A stretch of 64,000 bases of DNA from an uncultured Synechococcus sp. (GTDB lineage Bacteria > Cyanobacteriota > Cyanobacteriia > PCC-6307 > Cyanobiaceae): positions 1-64,000 of the forward strand of contig CAJXPL010000012.1 of assembly GCA_913057985.1 (NCBI GenBank). The letters run 5' to 3'. The translations under genes were made by a program, and so were the position numbers. The notes under the pieces are model-generated. The model saw only the letters and a program-made list of their open reading frames with translations, searched no databases and was not told the origin of the DNA. This document shows positions 31,305 to 42,728 of the stretch, piece after piece (position 1 is the first letter of the stretch; each line of letters opens with the position of its first letter).

Positions 31305-31826
31305 ATGGCGGATCAGCAGCCCACCTTCCAGCAGGCCATGGAAATCACAGCGGCCTGGCTGAAGCAGTGGGACAACGAGGAGATCAGCGATGAGGTGCTG
31401 GCCGACCGCATCGGTGAAATGGTGGCCAGCCGCGATGGGGCCCGGGGATTTTTCGTGGTGAGCCTGGCGGGCGAGAGCGTGCTGATGGATCGGTTGCCCG
31501 ACGCCGTCGTCGGTCAGCTGCGCGGCGCCGGTTCTGGAGTTGTGGATCTGAGCGTTCGCAATCTGGCCATGAGTACTGCCATGGCCGTTCATCACCGGCG
31601 CACGGGAGATGAGGTGCAGCAGGCCGGCTCGGAGCGGGTCAGCAGCCGCTGCATTGAACTGCTCAGGCTGCTGGAACCAGCGGAAGTGAAGGAACGCCTA
31701 GAGCAACTGCTGGCCGCAGCCCTCGACAACCGCGGTGAGGACGTCGCCTTCCTGGAGAAGTGGGGGTACGACGCCGAGCAGAAACAAGCCATTGGAGACA
31801 GCGTCTATGCCGTGGCTGAGGGCTGA
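31305..31826 (+). CDS. Conserved-looking cyanobacterial protein, 173 aa
   Basis: ATG at 31305 (MADQQPTFQQAMEITAAWLK) is preferred to the upstream TTG. Helical soluble protein: ITAAWLKQWDNEEISDEVLA, DGARGFFVVSLAGESVLMD, and a C-terminal ALDNRGEDVAFLEKWGYDAE. No recognised domain. It stands alone between era (divergent) and the Bax-inhibitor gene (convergent). Confidence 0.75.
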   Translation: MADQQPTFQQAMEITAAWLKQWDNEEISDEVLADRIGEMVASRDGARGFFVVSLAGESVLMDRLPDAVVGQLRGAGSGVVDLSVRNLAMSTAMAVHHRRTGDEVQQAGSERVSSRCIELLRLLEPAEVKERLEQLLAAALDNRGEDVAFLEKWGYDAEQKQAIGDSVYAVAEG

Positions 31827-31831
31827 GCCAT

Positions 31832-31855
31832 AAAAAAACCCCGGACAGGCCGGGG
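31832..31855 (-). terminator. Intrinsic terminator (Bax-inhibitor gene)
   Basis: Minus strand CCCCGGCCTGTCCGGGG followed by seven T residues (31838-31832). Plus-strand transcription from the 173-aa gene also meets this hairpin, preceded by an A-run. Confidence 0.88.
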
Positions 31856-31897
31856 CAAGGAATGATTTGAATGCGTTGAAATCGTCAGTCGTGACGA

Positions 31898-32629
31898 TCA
31901 GTCGCGACGACCACCACCGTTGAGCACGATGATCAGGCGCAGGATGAAGATGAACAGGTTGATGTAGGTGAGGTACATGCTCAGGGCACCTGCCAGGTAT
32001 TGGTCATCCCGGTAGGAGCGGGGCATCGTGTAGAAGTCGACGAAGGCGGCGCCCACGAAGAGAACGGTGCCGAATCCGGCGATCATCAGCTCAAAGCTGG
32101 TGCCATGGAACATGGCAGGGGCAAAGATGCCGCCGATGAACTGGACGACCATCGCCAGGATCAAGCCGATCAATCCAAGACCCACCACTTCGGAGAGCGC
32201 CTGGCCAACGGAATCGCTCATGCGACGGCCAACGATCGAGGCAATCACGAAGGTGATTCCGGTGGCCAGTGCGGCGGTGCCGACTGCACCCACACCCGCA
32301 ACGGCTCCCGCCAAAGCCACCAGACCACTCAGGGTGAAACCGGTGATCAGGCTGTAGACCGACAGCAGCGGTAAGGCTGTGGCGTTGTTGCCCTTCAAGG
32401 CGACGTTCTGCGCCACGAAGAACAGCACCAGGTTGCCGATCACAGCCACCCAGAACAGGGGCATGAACAGCGGTGTGGACATCATCGAAAGACCACCAAT
32501 CACCCCGATTGAGGTGAGCACCATGCCGCCGCCGACGTAGGGCAGCGCTTTATTGACGACGTTGGGGCCGACGAGGGCGCTCGATTGCGCCTCGCGGATC
32601 GCCTCTTGGAAATTGCTGCTTGCTGGCAT
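31898..32629 (-). CDS. Bax inhibitor-1 family membrane protein
   Basis: 243 aa with seven membrane helices; the order NVVNKALPYVGGGMVLTSIG, TALPLLSVYSLITGFTLSG, the C-terminal FGTVLFVGAAFVDFYTMPRS and final LAGALSMYLTYINLFIFIL are typical of YbhL/YccA-type BI-1 proteins (proton- or calcium-leak). Function in bacteria unclear. Followed by a strong terminator. Confidence 0.92.
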   Translation of the reverse strand: MPASSNFQEAIREAQSSALVGPNVVNKALPYVGGGMVLTSIGVIGGLSMMSTPLFMPLFWVAVIGNLVLFFVAQNVALKGNNATALPLLSVYSLITGFTLSGLVALAGAVAGVGAVGTAALATGITFVIASIVGRRMSDSVGQALSEVVGLGLIGLILAMVVQFIGGIFAPAMFHGTSFELMIAGFGTVLFVGAAFVDFYTMPRSYRDDQYLAGALSMYLTYINLFIFILRLIIVLNGGGRRD

Positions 32630-32697
32630 GTCGACCAGGTCACCAAAGACTCATCACATCCTGCCAGCGGTGACAAGGGATTGGGGTGTGGATCTCC

Positions 32698-33693
32698 CTA
32701 TCGACGCTGAACTTTGGGCGTTTTGCGTTCGTCCCGGCGGGCATAGGCCTCCACCACCCGCTGCACGAGGGGATGGCGCACCACATCCGCAGCGGTGAGG
32801 CGGCAGACCGCAACCCCTTCAACGCCCTCCAACACCTCGGACGCCTCCACCAAACCGCTCTGCACGGTGGACGGAAGATCCACCTGGGTGATGTCTCCGG
32901 TCACCACCATTCGCGAACGCTCCCCCAGGCGGGTGAGCACCATGCGCATCTGAGCCGGCGTGGTGTTCTGAGCCTCATCCAGGATCACAAAGGCATCGCT
33001 CAGGGTGCGGCCTCGCATGTAAGCCAGGGGAGCGACCTCGATCACGCCCTTCTCCAACAGCACAGTGGTTTTCTCCGCGCCGAGCAGGGAATGCAAAGCG
33101 TCGTAGAGCGGACGCAGATAGGGGTCCACCTTCTGCTGCAGGTCGCCCGGCAGGAAGCCCAGGCGCTCCCCGGCTTCAACAGCCGGCCGGGTGAGAATCA
33201 AACGCTCCACCTTGCGTTCGGTGAGCATCCGAACCGCGAGAACGGTGGCGAGAAAGGTTTTACCGGTGCCGGCAGGACCGAGGGCAAAGGTGAGGTCGTG
33301 GCGCTCCATGGCGTCCACGTATTTCTTCTGGCGCAGGGTGCGCGGGCGCAGCAGGTTGCCCTTCTGGCTTTTCGCCAACACCTGCTCGCCCATGGCGGCA
33401 TGATCATCAACGCGGCCGGTGTTGAGTGCTCCCAGCGCTGACTGGAGGTCCACCGGTGACACCGACTGGCCGTCCTGCCAGATTGGGCGCACCAATTCAA
33501 CAACCGCAGCAGCCCTTTCAATCTGCGTTGGCCGCCCGGTGATCACCAGTTGAAGACCCCGCAACACCATGGAAGCTCCTGTCAGAGCTTCCAGGCGATG
33601 CAGGGTTGTTTCCGCTTCACCGGCGAGGGCAAGTGCAGCATCGGGATCGGGCAGGTCGAGAACGAAACGGCCGCGTTCGCCGTCGTCAGACAC
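32698..33693 (-). CDS. phoH: PhoH family ATPase
   Basis: 331 aa. N-terminal KH-like part ([19 protein letters not shown]), then P-loop [59 protein letters not shown] (Walker B) and [20 protein letters not shown]. Follows rpsP with an 8-base gap. Links to ribosome/RNA metabolism are suggested by the neighbours. Confidence 0.94.
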   Translation of the reverse strand: MSDDGERGRFVLDLPDPDAALALAGEAETTLHRLEALTGASMVLRGLQLVITGRPTQIERAAAVVELVRPIWQDGQSVSPVDLQSALGALNTGRVDDHAAMGEQVLAKSQKGNLLRPRTLRQKKYVDAMERHDLTFALGPAGTGKTFLATVLAVRMLTERKVERLILTRPAVEAGERLGFLPGDLQQKVDPYLRPLYDALHSLLGAEKTTVLLEKGVIEVAPLAYMRGRTLSDAFVILDEAQNTTPAQMRMVLTRLGERSRMVVTGDITQVDLPSTVQSGLVEASEVLEGVEGVAVCRLTAADVVRHPLVQRVVEAYARRDERKTPKVQRR

Positions 33694-33701
33694 TGGAATG
33701 A

Positions 33702-34088
33702 TCAGCCCTCGGTGGATTCGGATTCTGCGGAATCAGAAGCTTCAGCAGCTGCAGCCTTGGCCTCAGCAGCCTCCTTGGCGGCTTGCTTGGCATCAGCTTC
33801 ACGCTTGGCCGCTTGCTTGGCCTTGCCCACGGTTTCTGCAGGACGCACGGTCTTTTCCAGAAGACCGCCGCGCTCGAGCAGCGTGCGAACCACATCGGTG
33901 GGTTGGGCACCCTGACCAAGACGCTCACGGATGGCCTCGGTGTCGAGGCGCGTTTCCTTCGTCCGCGGGTTGTAGAAGCCCAGCTCCTGCAGGGGACGAC
34001 CGTCCCGACGGGAGGTGCTGTTGCAGGCCACGAGGCGGAAGCTCGCTTCCCGCTTCTTGCCAAACCGCTTCAGGCGGAGCTTGATCAT
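33702..34088 (-). CDS. rpsP: 30S ribosomal protein S16
   Basis: ATG at 34088: [20 protein letters not shown] is the S16 start; [20 protein letters not shown] confirms. Residues 1-83 are S16; residues 84-128 are an Ala/Glu/Lys extension ([20 protein letters not shown]), longer than E. coli S16 but of a kind common in marine cyanobacteria. Confidence 0.97.
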   Translation of the reverse strand: MIKLRLKRFGKKREASFRLVACNSTSRRDGRPLQELGFYNPRTKETRLDTEAIRERLGQGAQPTDVVRTLLERGGLLEKTVRPAETVGKAKQAAKREADAKQAAKEAAEAKAAAAEASDSAESESTEG

Positions 34089-34167
34089 CGTGGCCCTGGA
34101 ATGAAGGAAAAGAGGTGGTCCGGCGGCGCCTAAACGCCTGCCAAACAACAACCATACCGTTCCGCCC

Positions 34168-35628
34168 TCACAGATCCCCGAAGCCCTTCTTCTTCTTGGC
34201 GGGTCGCTGCCGCTTCGGTGGTCCACCGCGACCGGGACGACCTCCACCTCCGGGCATTCCACCCATTCCTGGCATTCCTGGCATTCCTGGCATTCCGCCC
34301 ATGCCCGGCATGCCTCCCATTCCGGGCATGTTGCCCTGGCTCATCTGCTGCATGAAGCCGCGCATTTTCTGGAAGTCGGCCAGCACCTTGTCCACATCTG
34401 CGGCCTGATGGCCGCTGCCGCTGGCAATCCGGCGACGCCTTGAGGGTTGACTCGCCAGGAGGTCGGGATTTTCCCGCTCCTGCTGGGTCATCGAGCCGAT
34501 CATGGCCTCGATGCGCTTGAGCTGCTGCTCCCCCTGCTTGAGCATGCCGTCATCGATCTTGTTCATGCCCGGGATCATTTTCATCAGACCCCCCAGCGAG
34601 CCCATGCGCTTGATCAAGCGCATCTGCTTGACGAAGTCCGAGAAATCAAACGTCGCCTCCTGCAGCTTCTTCTGCATCTTTTCGACGTCGGCGAGTTCGA
34701 CCTCCTTCTGGGCCTTCTCCACCAGCGTCAGCACATCACCCATGCCGAGGATGCGGCTGGCCATCCGTTCGGGATGGAACGGCTGCAGGGCCTCCACCTT
34801 CTCTCCGGTGCCGATGAACTTGATCGGCTGACCGCTCACCTTGCGGATCGAAAGGGCGGCACCACCGCGGGAATCACCATCAAGCTTGGTGAGTACCGCT
34901 CCGGTGATGCCCACCTGGTCGTGGAAGGCGCGGGTGAGTTCGGCCGCTTCCTGACCGATCATCGAATCCACCACCAGCAGCACCTCATCGGGCTGCACAG
35001 CAGTGCGGATCCGCACCATCTCCTCCATCATCTCGGTGTCGATCTGGAGGCGACCGGCGGTGTCGACCAGGAGCGTGTCGAAGCCTTCCTCTTTCGCCTT
35101 GGCCAGACCAGCGGCTGCAATGTCTTCCGGTTTGGCTTCAGCACCGAGGCTGAACACCTCCACATCGATCTGAGCACCGAGCGTTTTCAACTGCTCGATA
35201 GCCGCTGGTCGGTAGACGTCGGCCCCCACCATCAGGGCTCGTCGCCCCTGATCCTTGAGGTGGAGGCCCAACTTGGCCGTTGCTGTGGTTTTACCAGCAC
35301 CCTGAAGGCCGGCCATCAACACGACGGTGGGAGCTTCAGCTGCCTTGGCCAGAGGAGCGTTGTCGCCCCCCATGACCTCCACGAGCTGTTCATGGACCAC
35401 CTGGATGAACTTTTGATCCGGGCTGATCCCGCGCACCACCTCCGCACCAACGGCTTTGTCGCGGACCTCAGCCACGAACTCCTTCACCACCGGCAGGCTG
35501 ACGTCGGCTTCCAGCAAGGCCCGACGGACGTCCTTCAGGGCTCCATCGACGTTGGTTTCGCTGATGCTGTCTTGGCCACGCAGCCCCTTGACCGCATCCT
35601 CAAAACGGGCTGAAAGCTCGTCGAACAT
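34168..35628 (-). CDS. ffh: Signal recognition particle protein Ffh
   Basis: SRP54 GTPase that binds signal peptides and SRP RNA. N domain [19 protein letters not shown] domain [47 protein letters not shown] domain with methionine-rich helices ([17 protein letters not shown]) and [18 protein letters not shown]. The C-terminus is a Gly/Met/Pro low-complexity run ([15 protein letters not shown] repeats) ending [15 protein letters not shown]. 486 aa. Confidence 0.97.
   Translation of the reverse strand: MFDELSARFEDAVKGLRGQDSISETNVDGALKDVRRALLEADVSLPVVKEFVAEVRDKAVGAEVVRGISPDQKFIQVVHEQLVEVMGGDNAPLAKAAEAPTVVLMAGLQGAGKTTATAKLGLHLKDQGRRALMVGADVYRPAAIEQLKTLGAQIDVEVFSLGAEAKPEDIAAAGLAKAKEEGFDTLLVDTAGRLQIDTEMMEEMVRIRTAVQPDEVLLVVDSMIGQEAAELTRAFHDQVGITGAVLTKLDGDSRGGAALSIRKVSGQPIKFIGTGEKVEALQPFHPERMASRILGMGDVLTLVEKAQKEVELADVEKMQKKLQEATFDFSDFVKQMRLIKRMGSLGGLMKMIPGMNKIDDGMLKQGEQQLKRIEAMIGSMTQQERENPDLLASQPSRRRRIASGSGHQAADVDKVLADFQKMRGFMQQMSQGNMPGMGGMPGMGGMPGMPGMPGMGGMPGGGGRPGRGGPPKRQRPAKKKKGFGDL
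34246..34335. repeat. Short tandem repeats encoding Gly-Met-Pro tail of Ffh
   Basis: The plus strand repeats GGCATTCCTGGCATTCC-type units about ten times, encoding PGMxGM repeats. A likely slippage-prone stretch with variable length among strains. Confidence 0.75.
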
Positions 35629-35696
35629 CGGCGTTACGCCCCTGGATCAATGGGGTGATCGTAAAAAGCGACGGGCAAGCAACCCGGGCAAGCAAC

Positions 35697-37652
35697 TCAG
35701 GAGCCCGGGATGTAGTCGTGCAAACGCCATTGGGTTCCATCTCTGCCGAGCACGTAGGTCACGCTGAAATCAGTCGGTGCCGTCTCATCAATGACGGTTC
35801 CATCAGCAGCCTGAAGGCGATCGCTGTAGGCCACCTGGGCCAGCAGTTCAATCCTGTGAGGCTTGCGGTCGACCACCTCGATGCTGGTGATCGAAGCATC
35901 AATCGCCTTGGAGCGCCCAGCAGCGGCGTCGACGGCCCGTTCACGCTCCACGCGCTTCACGAGAGGATCTCTGGCCACGACTGCAAGGTGCGCCGGCTGG
36001 CCAGAGAGTGCCAAAGCCTTGGCATCCAGCCATCCCTGAACCAGGGCCTGCAGCTCTGCTTCCGTCGGGGCATCACTGACAAGCGGTTCCGAGGGAGCGG
36101 AGGGCTGAAGGTCGGGCTTCAGGCTCGCGACGGGCTCATCGGCAAGCGGCAGTGAAGGAGCGTCGACGTCTGCGATCGCTTCAACCTCAGCGGTTTCTGA
36201 AGTCGTCTCCAGCGTCAGGGGCGCAGGATCCAGGTTGCGTCGAACCAGGGCGATGCCTCCCACAGCGATCCCGACCACCGCAAGGGCTGCAGCGGCTGGA
36301 CGAACCCAGTGTTGCTGCCACAGCGGCGGCGGAGCGTCTGTGTCTTCGGACTCAGCATCCACAACCGATTCATCCAGGTCGGGCGAGGACTCCATTGATG
36401 CATTCCCTGCCGTTGCCCAGGCCAGGGCCATCTCCTCAGCGCCGATCTGCCGCGACGCCTTGCGATCGAGACGATCGACAAAGCCCTGCACGTCACGATC
36501 GGCGAACCAGGCATCCAGATCAGCACCCGAGGCATCCACGTCGCGGTATCCCGGCAAGACATCGCGTTCAAGCCAGGCTCTGCAGTATTCGCATTGCGCT
36601 GCAAGACCATCACCGGGGTGGTTCAGGAACCAGGCCTGCAGGTCTGGATCCCGCAGGACGGCGAAATGCCGATCCGCATCCTTGACGTTGCCCAACAGCA
36701 AATCCAGACAGCCCAGCAGCGGCATCGGGTCGAGCTCGGCATTGGCAAGGGTCTGCATCCGATCGCGCGCCTGCTCCAGGAACTCGGGCTTGCGCCGCGA
36801 AAATCCCGCCGCAGTCAGCGCCAGAACCGTGAGAAAACCTGCATCAGCGGCGCCTGCCTCAAACCAGCGGCTGAACAGATCGATCTGCTCCTGAACGGTC
36901 AGGAAGCGACGGATCTGGTGAAAGAACGATTCGAAATCCTCCTGGCTGAGGCTGCCGGGCTGATCGTCATCAACATCAGCGGCCTCCAAGCCGCCCCGGG
37001 CAACGACCAACTCATCCAACAGCGTCAAACCCTGTTGATGGGAGGCCTGATCGCCAAGATCACGACTCAGCAGATCGAGAATCCTGAAGGGGGTGAGCCC
37101 CTGCAAATCGTTTTCCAGCCGGCGCTGCTGGTCGGGCAGCTTGCCCATCCGCTGTTGCAGCTGAATGCCGTCGATCAAAAGCTGGGCCGCCGACTCGTAG
37201 CGCCGTTGCTCCTGTTCCTCCAAGGCAGCATCGCGGCAAGCCAAGGCCGCCAGGAGCGTCAGATCCGCTTCACGGCCACTGCCAAGAGCCGGAGCCTGGG
37301 GAGGCTGGAGCCCCTGACGGGCCAGCTGAAAGGCCTCAACAGCGCCATGGGCCTCCCAGAGCAGCATCAGGCCCGCCACCTCACTGCTGGTGGGAAGGTC
37401 CAGGCCCACCGTGCCGTTGGGATGGGATTCACTGAGGCGCAACAGGGCTGCTTCGTACTCGGCCCTGTCGGCGGGATCGATCAGCAGATCAGCTGAGCGG
37501 CGCAGCAGATCCGCCCGCTGGAGCAGAGCTTCATGGGTGAAGCCCTGATCCGGGGGACTGTCACAGCGGGTTTCCAAGCGGCGCAGAATTGCTTCAGGGT
37601 CTGCCGATGGACTGACGCCCAGAAGTCGGAAATGATCAATGGGCAGATCCAA
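35697..37652 (-). CDS. ftn2: Division protein Ftn2/ZipN (ARC6 homologue)
   Basis: Membrane anchor for FtsZ in cyanobacteria. 651 aa: N-terminal J-like domain without HPD ([20 protein letters not shown]), a long helical repeat region (150-430), one membrane helix near residue 450-470 ([20 protein letters not shown]), an acidic Pro-rich linker and the C-terminal IMS/ARC6-like domain ([60 protein letters not shown]). Layout matches Ftn2. 68 bases upstream of ffh, same strand. Confidence 0.9.
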   Translation of the reverse strand: MDLPIDHFRLLGVSPSADPEAILRRLETRCDSPPDQGFTHEALLQRADLLRRSADLLIDPADRAEYEAALLRLSESHPNGTVGLDLPTSSEVAGLMLLWEAHGAVEAFQLARQGLQPPQAPALGSGREADLTLLAALACRDAALEEQEQRRYESAAQLLIDGIQLQQRMGKLPDQQRRLENDLQGLTPFRILDLLSRDLGDQASHQQGLTLLDELVVARGGLEAADVDDDQPGSLSQEDFESFFHQIRRFLTVQEQIDLFSRWFEAGAADAGFLTVLALTAAGFSRRKPEFLEQARDRMQTLANAELDPMPLLGCLDLLLGNVKDADRHFAVLRDPDLQAWFLNHPGDGLAAQCEYCRAWLERDVLPGYRDVDASGADLDAWFADRDVQGFVDRLDRKASRQIGAEEMALAWATAGNASMESSPDLDESVVDAESEDTDAPPPLWQQHWVRPAAAALAVVGIAVGGIALVRRNLDPAPLTLETTSETAEVEAIADVDAPSLPLADEPVASLKPDLQPSAPSEPLVSDAPTEAELQALVQGWLDAKALALSGQPAHLAVVARDPLVKRVERERAVDAAAGRSKAIDASITSIEVVDRKPHRIELLAQVAYSDRLQAADGTVIDETAPTDFSVTYVLGRDGTQWRLHDYIPGS

Positions 37653-37753
37653 CAGCGCCGCTGCGAGGAGACGCGGATCTTAGTCAGTGTCAGGGGTTTT
37701 GCCCATCGCTCATCGGTTGGCCCTTAAAGTTGAACGCAATCCCTCAGGTGGAC

Positions 37754-38839
37754 ATGGGTCAGGACCTCGCTGTCGATTCCGCTCCGATTGGCACTGCGAC
37801 TGCTGGTCCCCATGCCGAACGGCTCTCCAAGCTGGTCACAACACAACGGGCCACCGTGGACCGGGACACCGGCTTGGAGCTGTACCGGGACATGACCCTG
37901 GGCCGGCGCTTTGAGGACAAGTGCGCCGAGATGTACTACCGGGGCAAAATGTTCGGCTTCGTGCACCTCTACAACGGTCAGGAAGCGGTCAGCACCGGCG
38001 TGATCGGTGCGATGAAGCGTCAGCACGACTGGTTCTGCAGCACGTATCGCGACCACGTTCATGCCTTGAGCGCCGGTGTGCCGGCCCGCGAAGTCATGAG
38101 CGAACTCTTCGGCAAGGAGACCGGTTGCAGCAAAGGCCGCGGCGGTTCGATGCACCTGTTCTCCAAGGAGCATCACCTTCTTGGAGGCTTTGCCTTCATC
38201 GCCGAAGGCATTCCCGTGGCACTCGGATCTGCCTTCACCAGCCGCTACAAGCGCGACGCCCTTGGTGATGCCTCAAGCAACGCCGTGACAGCAGCATTCT
38301 TTGGCGATGGAACCTGCAACAACGGTCAGTTCTTCGAATGCATGAACATGGCGCAGCTGTGGAAGCTGCCGATCATCTTCGTGGTCGAGAACAACAAGTG
38401 GGCCATCGGCATGGCCCACGACAGGGCCACCAGTGACCCGGAGATCTGGCGCAAGGCCAGTTCCTTCGGCATGGCCGGAGAGGAAGTGGATGGCATGGAC
38501 GTTCTTGCAGTCCGGGCAGCAGCCCAACGGGCCGTGGAACGGGCCCGAGCGGGTGAGGGTCCGACCTTGCTGGAATGCCTGACCTATCGCTTCCGCGGTC
38601 ATTCCTTGGCGGACCCGGACGAACTGCGCGCGGAGGAAGAAAAGCAGTTCTGGGCCAAGCGTGATCCCCTCAAAGCCCTCGAGCGGGACCTGACCGAAGC
38701 TGGCCTTGTGAGCAGCGATGAGCTGCGCGCGATCGAAAAGGACATCGACGGCATCGTTCAGGACTGCGTTGACTTCGCCCTCTCCGCACCCGAGCCAGAC
38801 CCTGCTGAACTCACCCGTTACATCTGGGCGGAAGACTGA
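37754..38839 (+). CDS. pdhA: Pyruvate dehydrogenase E1 component, alpha subunit
   Basis: TPP-dependent decarboxylation of pyruvate in the PDH complex (E3 candidate lpdA lies at 47661). Key segments: [59 protein letters not shown] motif [18 protein letters not shown] ... [11 protein letters not shown], and [15 protein letters not shown]. The ATG at 37754 (MGQDLAV) follows an AGGTGG sequence; a TTG at 37730 is less likely. 361 aa. Confidence 0.95.
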   Translation: MGQDLAVDSAPIGTATAGPHAERLSKLVTTQRATVDRDTGLELYRDMTLGRRFEDKCAEMYYRGKMFGFVHLYNGQEAVSTGVIGAMKRQHDWFCSTYRDHVHALSAGVPAREVMSELFGKETGCSKGRGGSMHLFSKEHHLLGGFAFIAEGIPVALGSAFTSRYKRDALGDASSNAVTAAFFGDGTCNNGQFFECMNMAQLWKLPIIFVVENNKWAIGMAHDRATSDPEIWRKASSFGMAGEEVDGMDVLAVRAAAQRAVERARAGEGPTLLECLTYRFRGHSLADPDELRAEEEKQFWAKRDPLKALERDLTEAGLVSSDELRAIEKDIDGIVQDCVDFALSAPEPDPAELTRYIWAED

Positions 38840-38884
38840 TTCAGCTGACCTGGATCAACTGAATCAATCGTCTCCCGGGAAGGC

Positions 38885-39823
38885 TCAGATGCCGCTCGGG
38901 AGTCGCCGGGTGAGGTTGCGCAACTTCCGCAGCGCCTTGAGTTCAACCTGACGCACCCGCTCGCGGGACACCTCCATCAGGCGTCCGATTTCAGCAAGCG
39001 TGTGGCGTTCGTTGCCCTCAAGCCCGAAACGCATGCGCAGAACATGCTGCTCCTGTTCGCTCAGGTGACTCAGCCAGCGGCCCAGCTGTTCGTGATGAAT
39101 CCGCTGTTCAACGATGTCGAGCGGTTCATCAAGGGATGAATCAGCAATCAGATCCCCGAGGAAGCTACGACCCTCCTCACCGTTGACGGGAGCATCCAGG
39201 CTGCTGGTGGTTAGGGCCTGACGCAGAAGCGAATCGAGCTCATCCAAGGGGATGTCCATGGCTTCAGCGATCTCGACACGGCTGGGCATGGCGCCGAGCT
39301 TGTGGGCCAGATCAAGACTGACCTTGCGAATCGTGGTGAGCCGCTCACTGAGATGAACGGGAAGACGAATCGTGCGCGACTGGCAGGCAATGGCCCGGGT
39401 CATGCTCTGGCGGATCCACCAGAAGGCATAGGTGGAAAACTTGTAACCACGGGTGGGATCAAATTTCTCAACAGCACGCTCGAGGCCCAGGGAGCCCTCC
39501 TGAATCAGATCGAGCAATTCCAGACCCTTACCTTGATATTTCTTGGCGACGCTGACCACAAGACGAAGATTGGCCTTCATCATCCGCTCTTTGGCGCGGC
39601 GACCGATCCTCAGAAGACGGCGCTGTGCCGTGGTGAGTTCTCCATCCTCGAACTCACGGGAACCGTCTTCGGTAAGCGCCATCATCGCTTGCACCTGATT
39701 GCCCAGCTCGATTTCTTCAGCTGGGGTCAGCAGTGGAATTCTGCCGATGGTGGCGAGATACCAACTGACGGGGTCGCTGCTGCGCCGACGTTGCGTCTCC
39801 AGCGGCTTGGAAGCTGTGGACAC
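38885..39823 (-). CDS. Group 2 RpoD-like sigma factor
   Basis: 312 aa. Sigma region 1.2 DPVSWYLATIGRIPLLTPAE, region 2 NLRLVVSVAKKYQGKGLELL and KFSTYAFWWIRQSMTRAIAC, region 3 SERLTTIRKVSLDLAHKLG, region 4 LSEQEQHVLRMRFGLEGNER and EIGRLMEVSRERVRQVELKA. Lacks the long region 1.1 of the primary SigA, so it is a non-essential group 2 factor. A 179-bp AT-rich leader (39824-40002) lies upstream. Confidence 0.93.
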   Translation of the reverse strand: MSTASKPLETQRRRSSDPVSWYLATIGRIPLLTPAEEIELGNQVQAMMALTEDGSREFEDGELTTAQRRLLRIGRRAKERMMKANLRLVVSVAKKYQGKGLELLDLIQEGSLGLERAVEKFDPTRGYKFSTYAFWWIRQSMTRAIACQSRTIRLPVHLSERLTTIRKVSLDLAHKLGAMPSRVEIAEAMDIPLDELDSLLRQALTTSSLDAPVNGEEGRSFLGDLIADSSLDEPLDIVEQRIHHEQLGRWLSHLSEQEQHVLRMRFGLEGNERHTLAEIGRLMEVSRERVRQVELKALRKLRNLTRRLPSGI

Positions 39824-40002
39824 CTTGGGTGCTGCGGAAGTGAGTTGACTTTCCTACGAACAGAAAGAATGTCGAAGTGTTTTCAGCAACCCTTCAGATT
39901 CAGAACAGCAAACCGCAATATTTCAGATTTGCGAAAGATTTAAAAACCAACAAAAGCTCTTTTGGGACCTGCAAGCCGAGGCAATCAAAACGAATCATTT
40001 GT
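39824..40002. promoter_or_regulatory. AT-rich intergenic leader of the sigma factor gene
   Basis: 179 bases, much more AT-rich than the flanking genes, between the sigma factor start and the nnr stop. It should hold the sigma promoter (minus strand). GTTCA and TGAAC (40001-40018 region) form a weak inverted pair. No clear -10/-35 set can be fixed. Confidence 0.4.
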
Positions 40003-41550
40003 TCAGACTTCGTTGAACATCGTTGTTTGCTTTTTCTGACACCGCGCTGTATTGATTTTCAAACAATCCGCAATTGTTGAAGCATCACTGGAGCGAGCAC
40101 GAGCTGCCGCCAAACCGTGCAAAGCCGCAGCGGCAGCGAAGCTTTCAAGCCCGGGCTGCTGTTGTGCCGCAACTCCCTGGGCGCCCCAACCGGTGGCAAA
40201 ACCGGCCAGCAGATCACCCAGGCCGGTGCGGGCCACATGGGGGCTCGTGGATGTGAGCACCACCGCCGCACCCGATGGATCAGCCAGCACGGAATGCGCA
40301 CCCTTCAGCAAAATGCAGCAACCGCTGCAGCGGGCTGCGGAAATCGCCTTTTCCAGCGCGTCACCTGCTCCATAGTCTGGAAACAACCGCGCGAACTCGG
40401 CCGCATGGGGCGTGAGCCAGGTGGGCCCCCGCCGCTTCAACAACCAGCGCCACCCCTGCGGACTGGCCGCCAGACCGTTGATGCCATCGGCATCGAGCAC
40501 CAGCAAACCGGCGACGCTGAGCATCTGCTCCGACCACTGGTTCCACCAATGGGTGGGCTCCCCCAGACCGGGACCGACCAAAACCGCATCCAGCCGCTCT
40601 GGAATCACCCCGTCCTCCAGTTGCATCACCTCCGGCAACACCTGCCACAAGCTGGATTGAAGACGGGGCGGCACAACGGCCTGAACGCAGCCGCAGCCAC
40701 TGGCCATGGCCCCCCGCAGCGCCAGATGTGCTGCGCCGGGGTAGCGATCACTGCCCGCCACCACCAGGCAGCGGCCGCGTTCGTACTTCATCGCTGTGGG
40801 CGGCAGCGGCGGTAACGGGGCCGAGCTTGCCTCTCTCACCGGCAGGCGGCGCGGCAAGACCGCAGCGGCATTGCCCACCGCCGCTGGCGGCAAGCCCAGA
40901 TCGACCCGCACCAGCGCACCCACCCAGGGGCGGGCCGGGTCCAGACACAACCCGCGCTTCAACCAGCCAACGCTGAGGGTGACCGAGGCACAGGCTGCCT
41001 GCTCGCCCAACACGGTTCCCTGGTCGGAGCAAAGGCCCGACGGAACATCCAGGCTGATCAAGGCCCCAGGCCGAAGCTGCTGGCGACGCCGGAACAAATC
41101 CGCCAAGCACTCAGGCAGGGGCCGACTCTGGCCGAGCCCGAACACCGCATCAAGCCACAGTGCGGCTCCGCCGGGGTCGGGCTCGTCAGCCAGGCGCTGC
41201 AGACCAAGCCACTCGCCATGGCGCAGATGTTCAGCGGTGAGGGGCTTGCGAATCGGCAGGGGACACCACAAGGACACCTCAACGCCAGCCAGGTGCAACT
41301 CCCGAGCCACAACGAGACCATCGCCACCGTTGTGACCGGGGCCCACCAGGACAACCACGCCCTGGCGCAGCAGATCCCGGCGCGCCAGCAGCCAGGCCGC
41401 CATGGCCAGCCCCACTTTCTCCATCAAGGCCGCAACAGGCATGCCGCTGTCGAACAACCTCTGTTCGAAGGCGGCCATGGACGCGGCATCCACAAGCAGA
41501 TGATCGGAATCAGCGGGAGGCCACACCAGTTGCGGTTGCCGGGACCTCAC
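40003..41550 (-). CDS. nnr: Bifunctional NAD(P)H-hydrate epimerase/dehydratase
   Basis: Repairs hydrated NADH/NADPH. The N-terminal epimerase half (YjeF_N) has [40 protein letters not shown] and [13 protein letters not shown]; the C-terminal ADP-dependent dehydratase has [59 protein letters not shown] and [16 protein letters not shown]. The frame opens at 41598, which would overlap the mnmA start; the GTG at 41550 avoids that (515 aa). The tail after about residue 500 is unusually polar. Confidence 0.92.
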   Translation of the reverse strand: MRSRQPQLVWPPADSDHLLVDAASMAAFEQRLFDSGMPVAALMEKVGLAMAAWLLARRDLLRQGVVVLVGPGHNGGDGLVVARELHLAGVEVSLWCPLPIRKPLTAEHLRHGEWLGLQRLADEPDPGGAALWLDAVFGLGQSRPLPECLADLFRRRQQLRPGALISLDVPSGLCSDQGTVLGEQAACASVTLSVGWLKRGLCLDPARPWVGALVRVDLGLPPAAVGNAAAVLPRRLPVREASSAPLPPLPPTAMKYERGRCLVVAGSDRYPGAAHLALRGAMASGCGCVQAVVPPRLQSSLWQVLPEVMQLEDGVIPERLDAVLVGPGLGEPTHWWNQWSEQMLSVAGLLVLDADGINGLAASPQGWRWLLKRRGPTWLTPHAAEFARLFPDYGAGDALEKAISAARCSGCCILLKGAHSVLADPSGAAVVLTSTSPHVARTGLGDLLAGFATGWGAQGVAAQQQPGLESFAAAAALHGLAAARARSSDASTIADCLKINTARCQKKQTTMFNEV

Positions 41551-41576
41551 TATGGAGAGAACTCCCTGCGCCGCCC

Positions 41577-42728
41577 ATGGCCGTCGGATCGACCACAACC
41601 CGCGCTGGAGAGGCTGCTCTTGAGCGCCTCAGGCAATGGCCCGGAGAGCATCGTGTGGCCGTTGGTCTCTCTGGAGGCGTCGACAGTTCCCTGACGGCGG
41701 CACTGCTGGTGGAGGCGGGCTGGCAGGTGGAAGGCCTGACGCTCTGGCTGATGAGCGGGAAAGGGGCCTGTTGCGCCGAGGGGCTGGTGGATGCGGCCGG
41801 CATCTGTGAACAGCTGGGCATTCCCCACCACGTGGTGGACACGCGCGAAACGTTCCAACAGGAAATCGTTCAACGGCTGGTGGATGGCTATCGCGATGGG
41901 ATCACGCCATTGCCCTGCTCCCAGTGCAACCGATCGGTGAAGTTCGGACCAATGCTCGATTGGGCTCTGCAGGAGCGAAAGCTGCCCCGCATCGCCACCG
42001 GCCACTACGCCCGGATCCGTCATGGCGGTGATCGAGGGCGCCATCAGCTGCTGCGGGGCCTCGATACCCGCAAGGACCAGAGTTACTTCCTCTATGACCT
42101 GCCCCAGGAGGTTCTAGGGCGCATCGTTTTTCCCTTGGGGGAGCTGACCAAACCCGACACGCGACTCGAAGCCGCCCGCCACGGTCTGCGCACCGCAGAA
42201 AAACCGGAGAGCCAGGATCTTTGCCTGGCCGACCACCACGGATCGATGCGGGCGTTCCTGGACGCCTATCTGCCACCGCGACAGGGGGAAATTGTGCTGG
42301 CGGACGGCACTGTCGTGGGCGAGCACGACGGCATTGAACATTTCACCATCGGTCAGCGCAAAGGGCTCGGTGTGGCCTGGCGCGAGCCCCTTCACGTCAT
42401 CCGCCTTGACGCTGCCATGAATCGTGTGGTCGTGGCACCCCGGGCCGAGGCCGGCCGAGACAGCTGCGTGGTGGGTGCGGTGAACTGGGTCTCAATTGAC
42501 CCGATCGAGGCGCCGCGAACCGTTGAGGTGCAGGTGCGCTACCGCAGTACTCCGGTGAGTGCGGAACTTTCACCCCTTCCAGCAACCGAAGCAGATCAGC
42601 AGCGGGAGCGGCCCCACCGCTGCCGTCTCAGCTTTGAGGAGGAGCAGTTCTCGATCACACCAGGCCAGGCGGCGGTGTTCTACGACGGTGAAACCGTTCT
42701 GGGTGGGGGGCTGATCCAACGGGAATAG
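41577..42728 (+). CDS. mnmA: tRNA 2-thiouridylase MnmA
   Basis: Thiolates U34 of tRNA Lys, Glu and Gln. P-loop [20 protein letters not shown], catalytic Cys pair in [16 protein letters not shown] and [13 protein letters not shown], and GHYARIRHG. 383 aa; complete. Divergent from nnr with only 26 bases between starts; its end overlaps the convergent lnt by 49 bases. Confidence 0.96.
   Translation: MAVGSTTTRAGEAALERLRQWPGEHRVAVGLSGGVDSSLTAALLVEAGWQVEGLTLWLMSGKGACCAEGLVDAAGICEQLGIPHHVVDTRETFQQEIVQRLVDGYRDGITPLPCSQCNRSVKFGPMLDWALQERKLPRIATGHYARIRHGGDRGRHQLLRGLDTRKDQSYFLYDLPQEVLGRIVFPLGELTKPDTRLEAARHGLRTAEKPESQDLCLADHHGSMRAFLDAYLPPRQGEIVLADGTVVGEHDGIEHFTIGQRKGLGVAWREPLHVIRLDAAMNRVVVAPRAEAGRDSCVVGAVNWVSIDPIEAPRTVEVQVRYRSTPVSAELSPLPATEADQQRERPHRCRLSFEEEQFSITPGQAAVFYDGETVLGGGLIQRE

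Noticed and set aside
39824-40002. Hidden small gene in the AT-rich gap
   Set aside because: No frame with a plausible start and protein-like composition on either strand.
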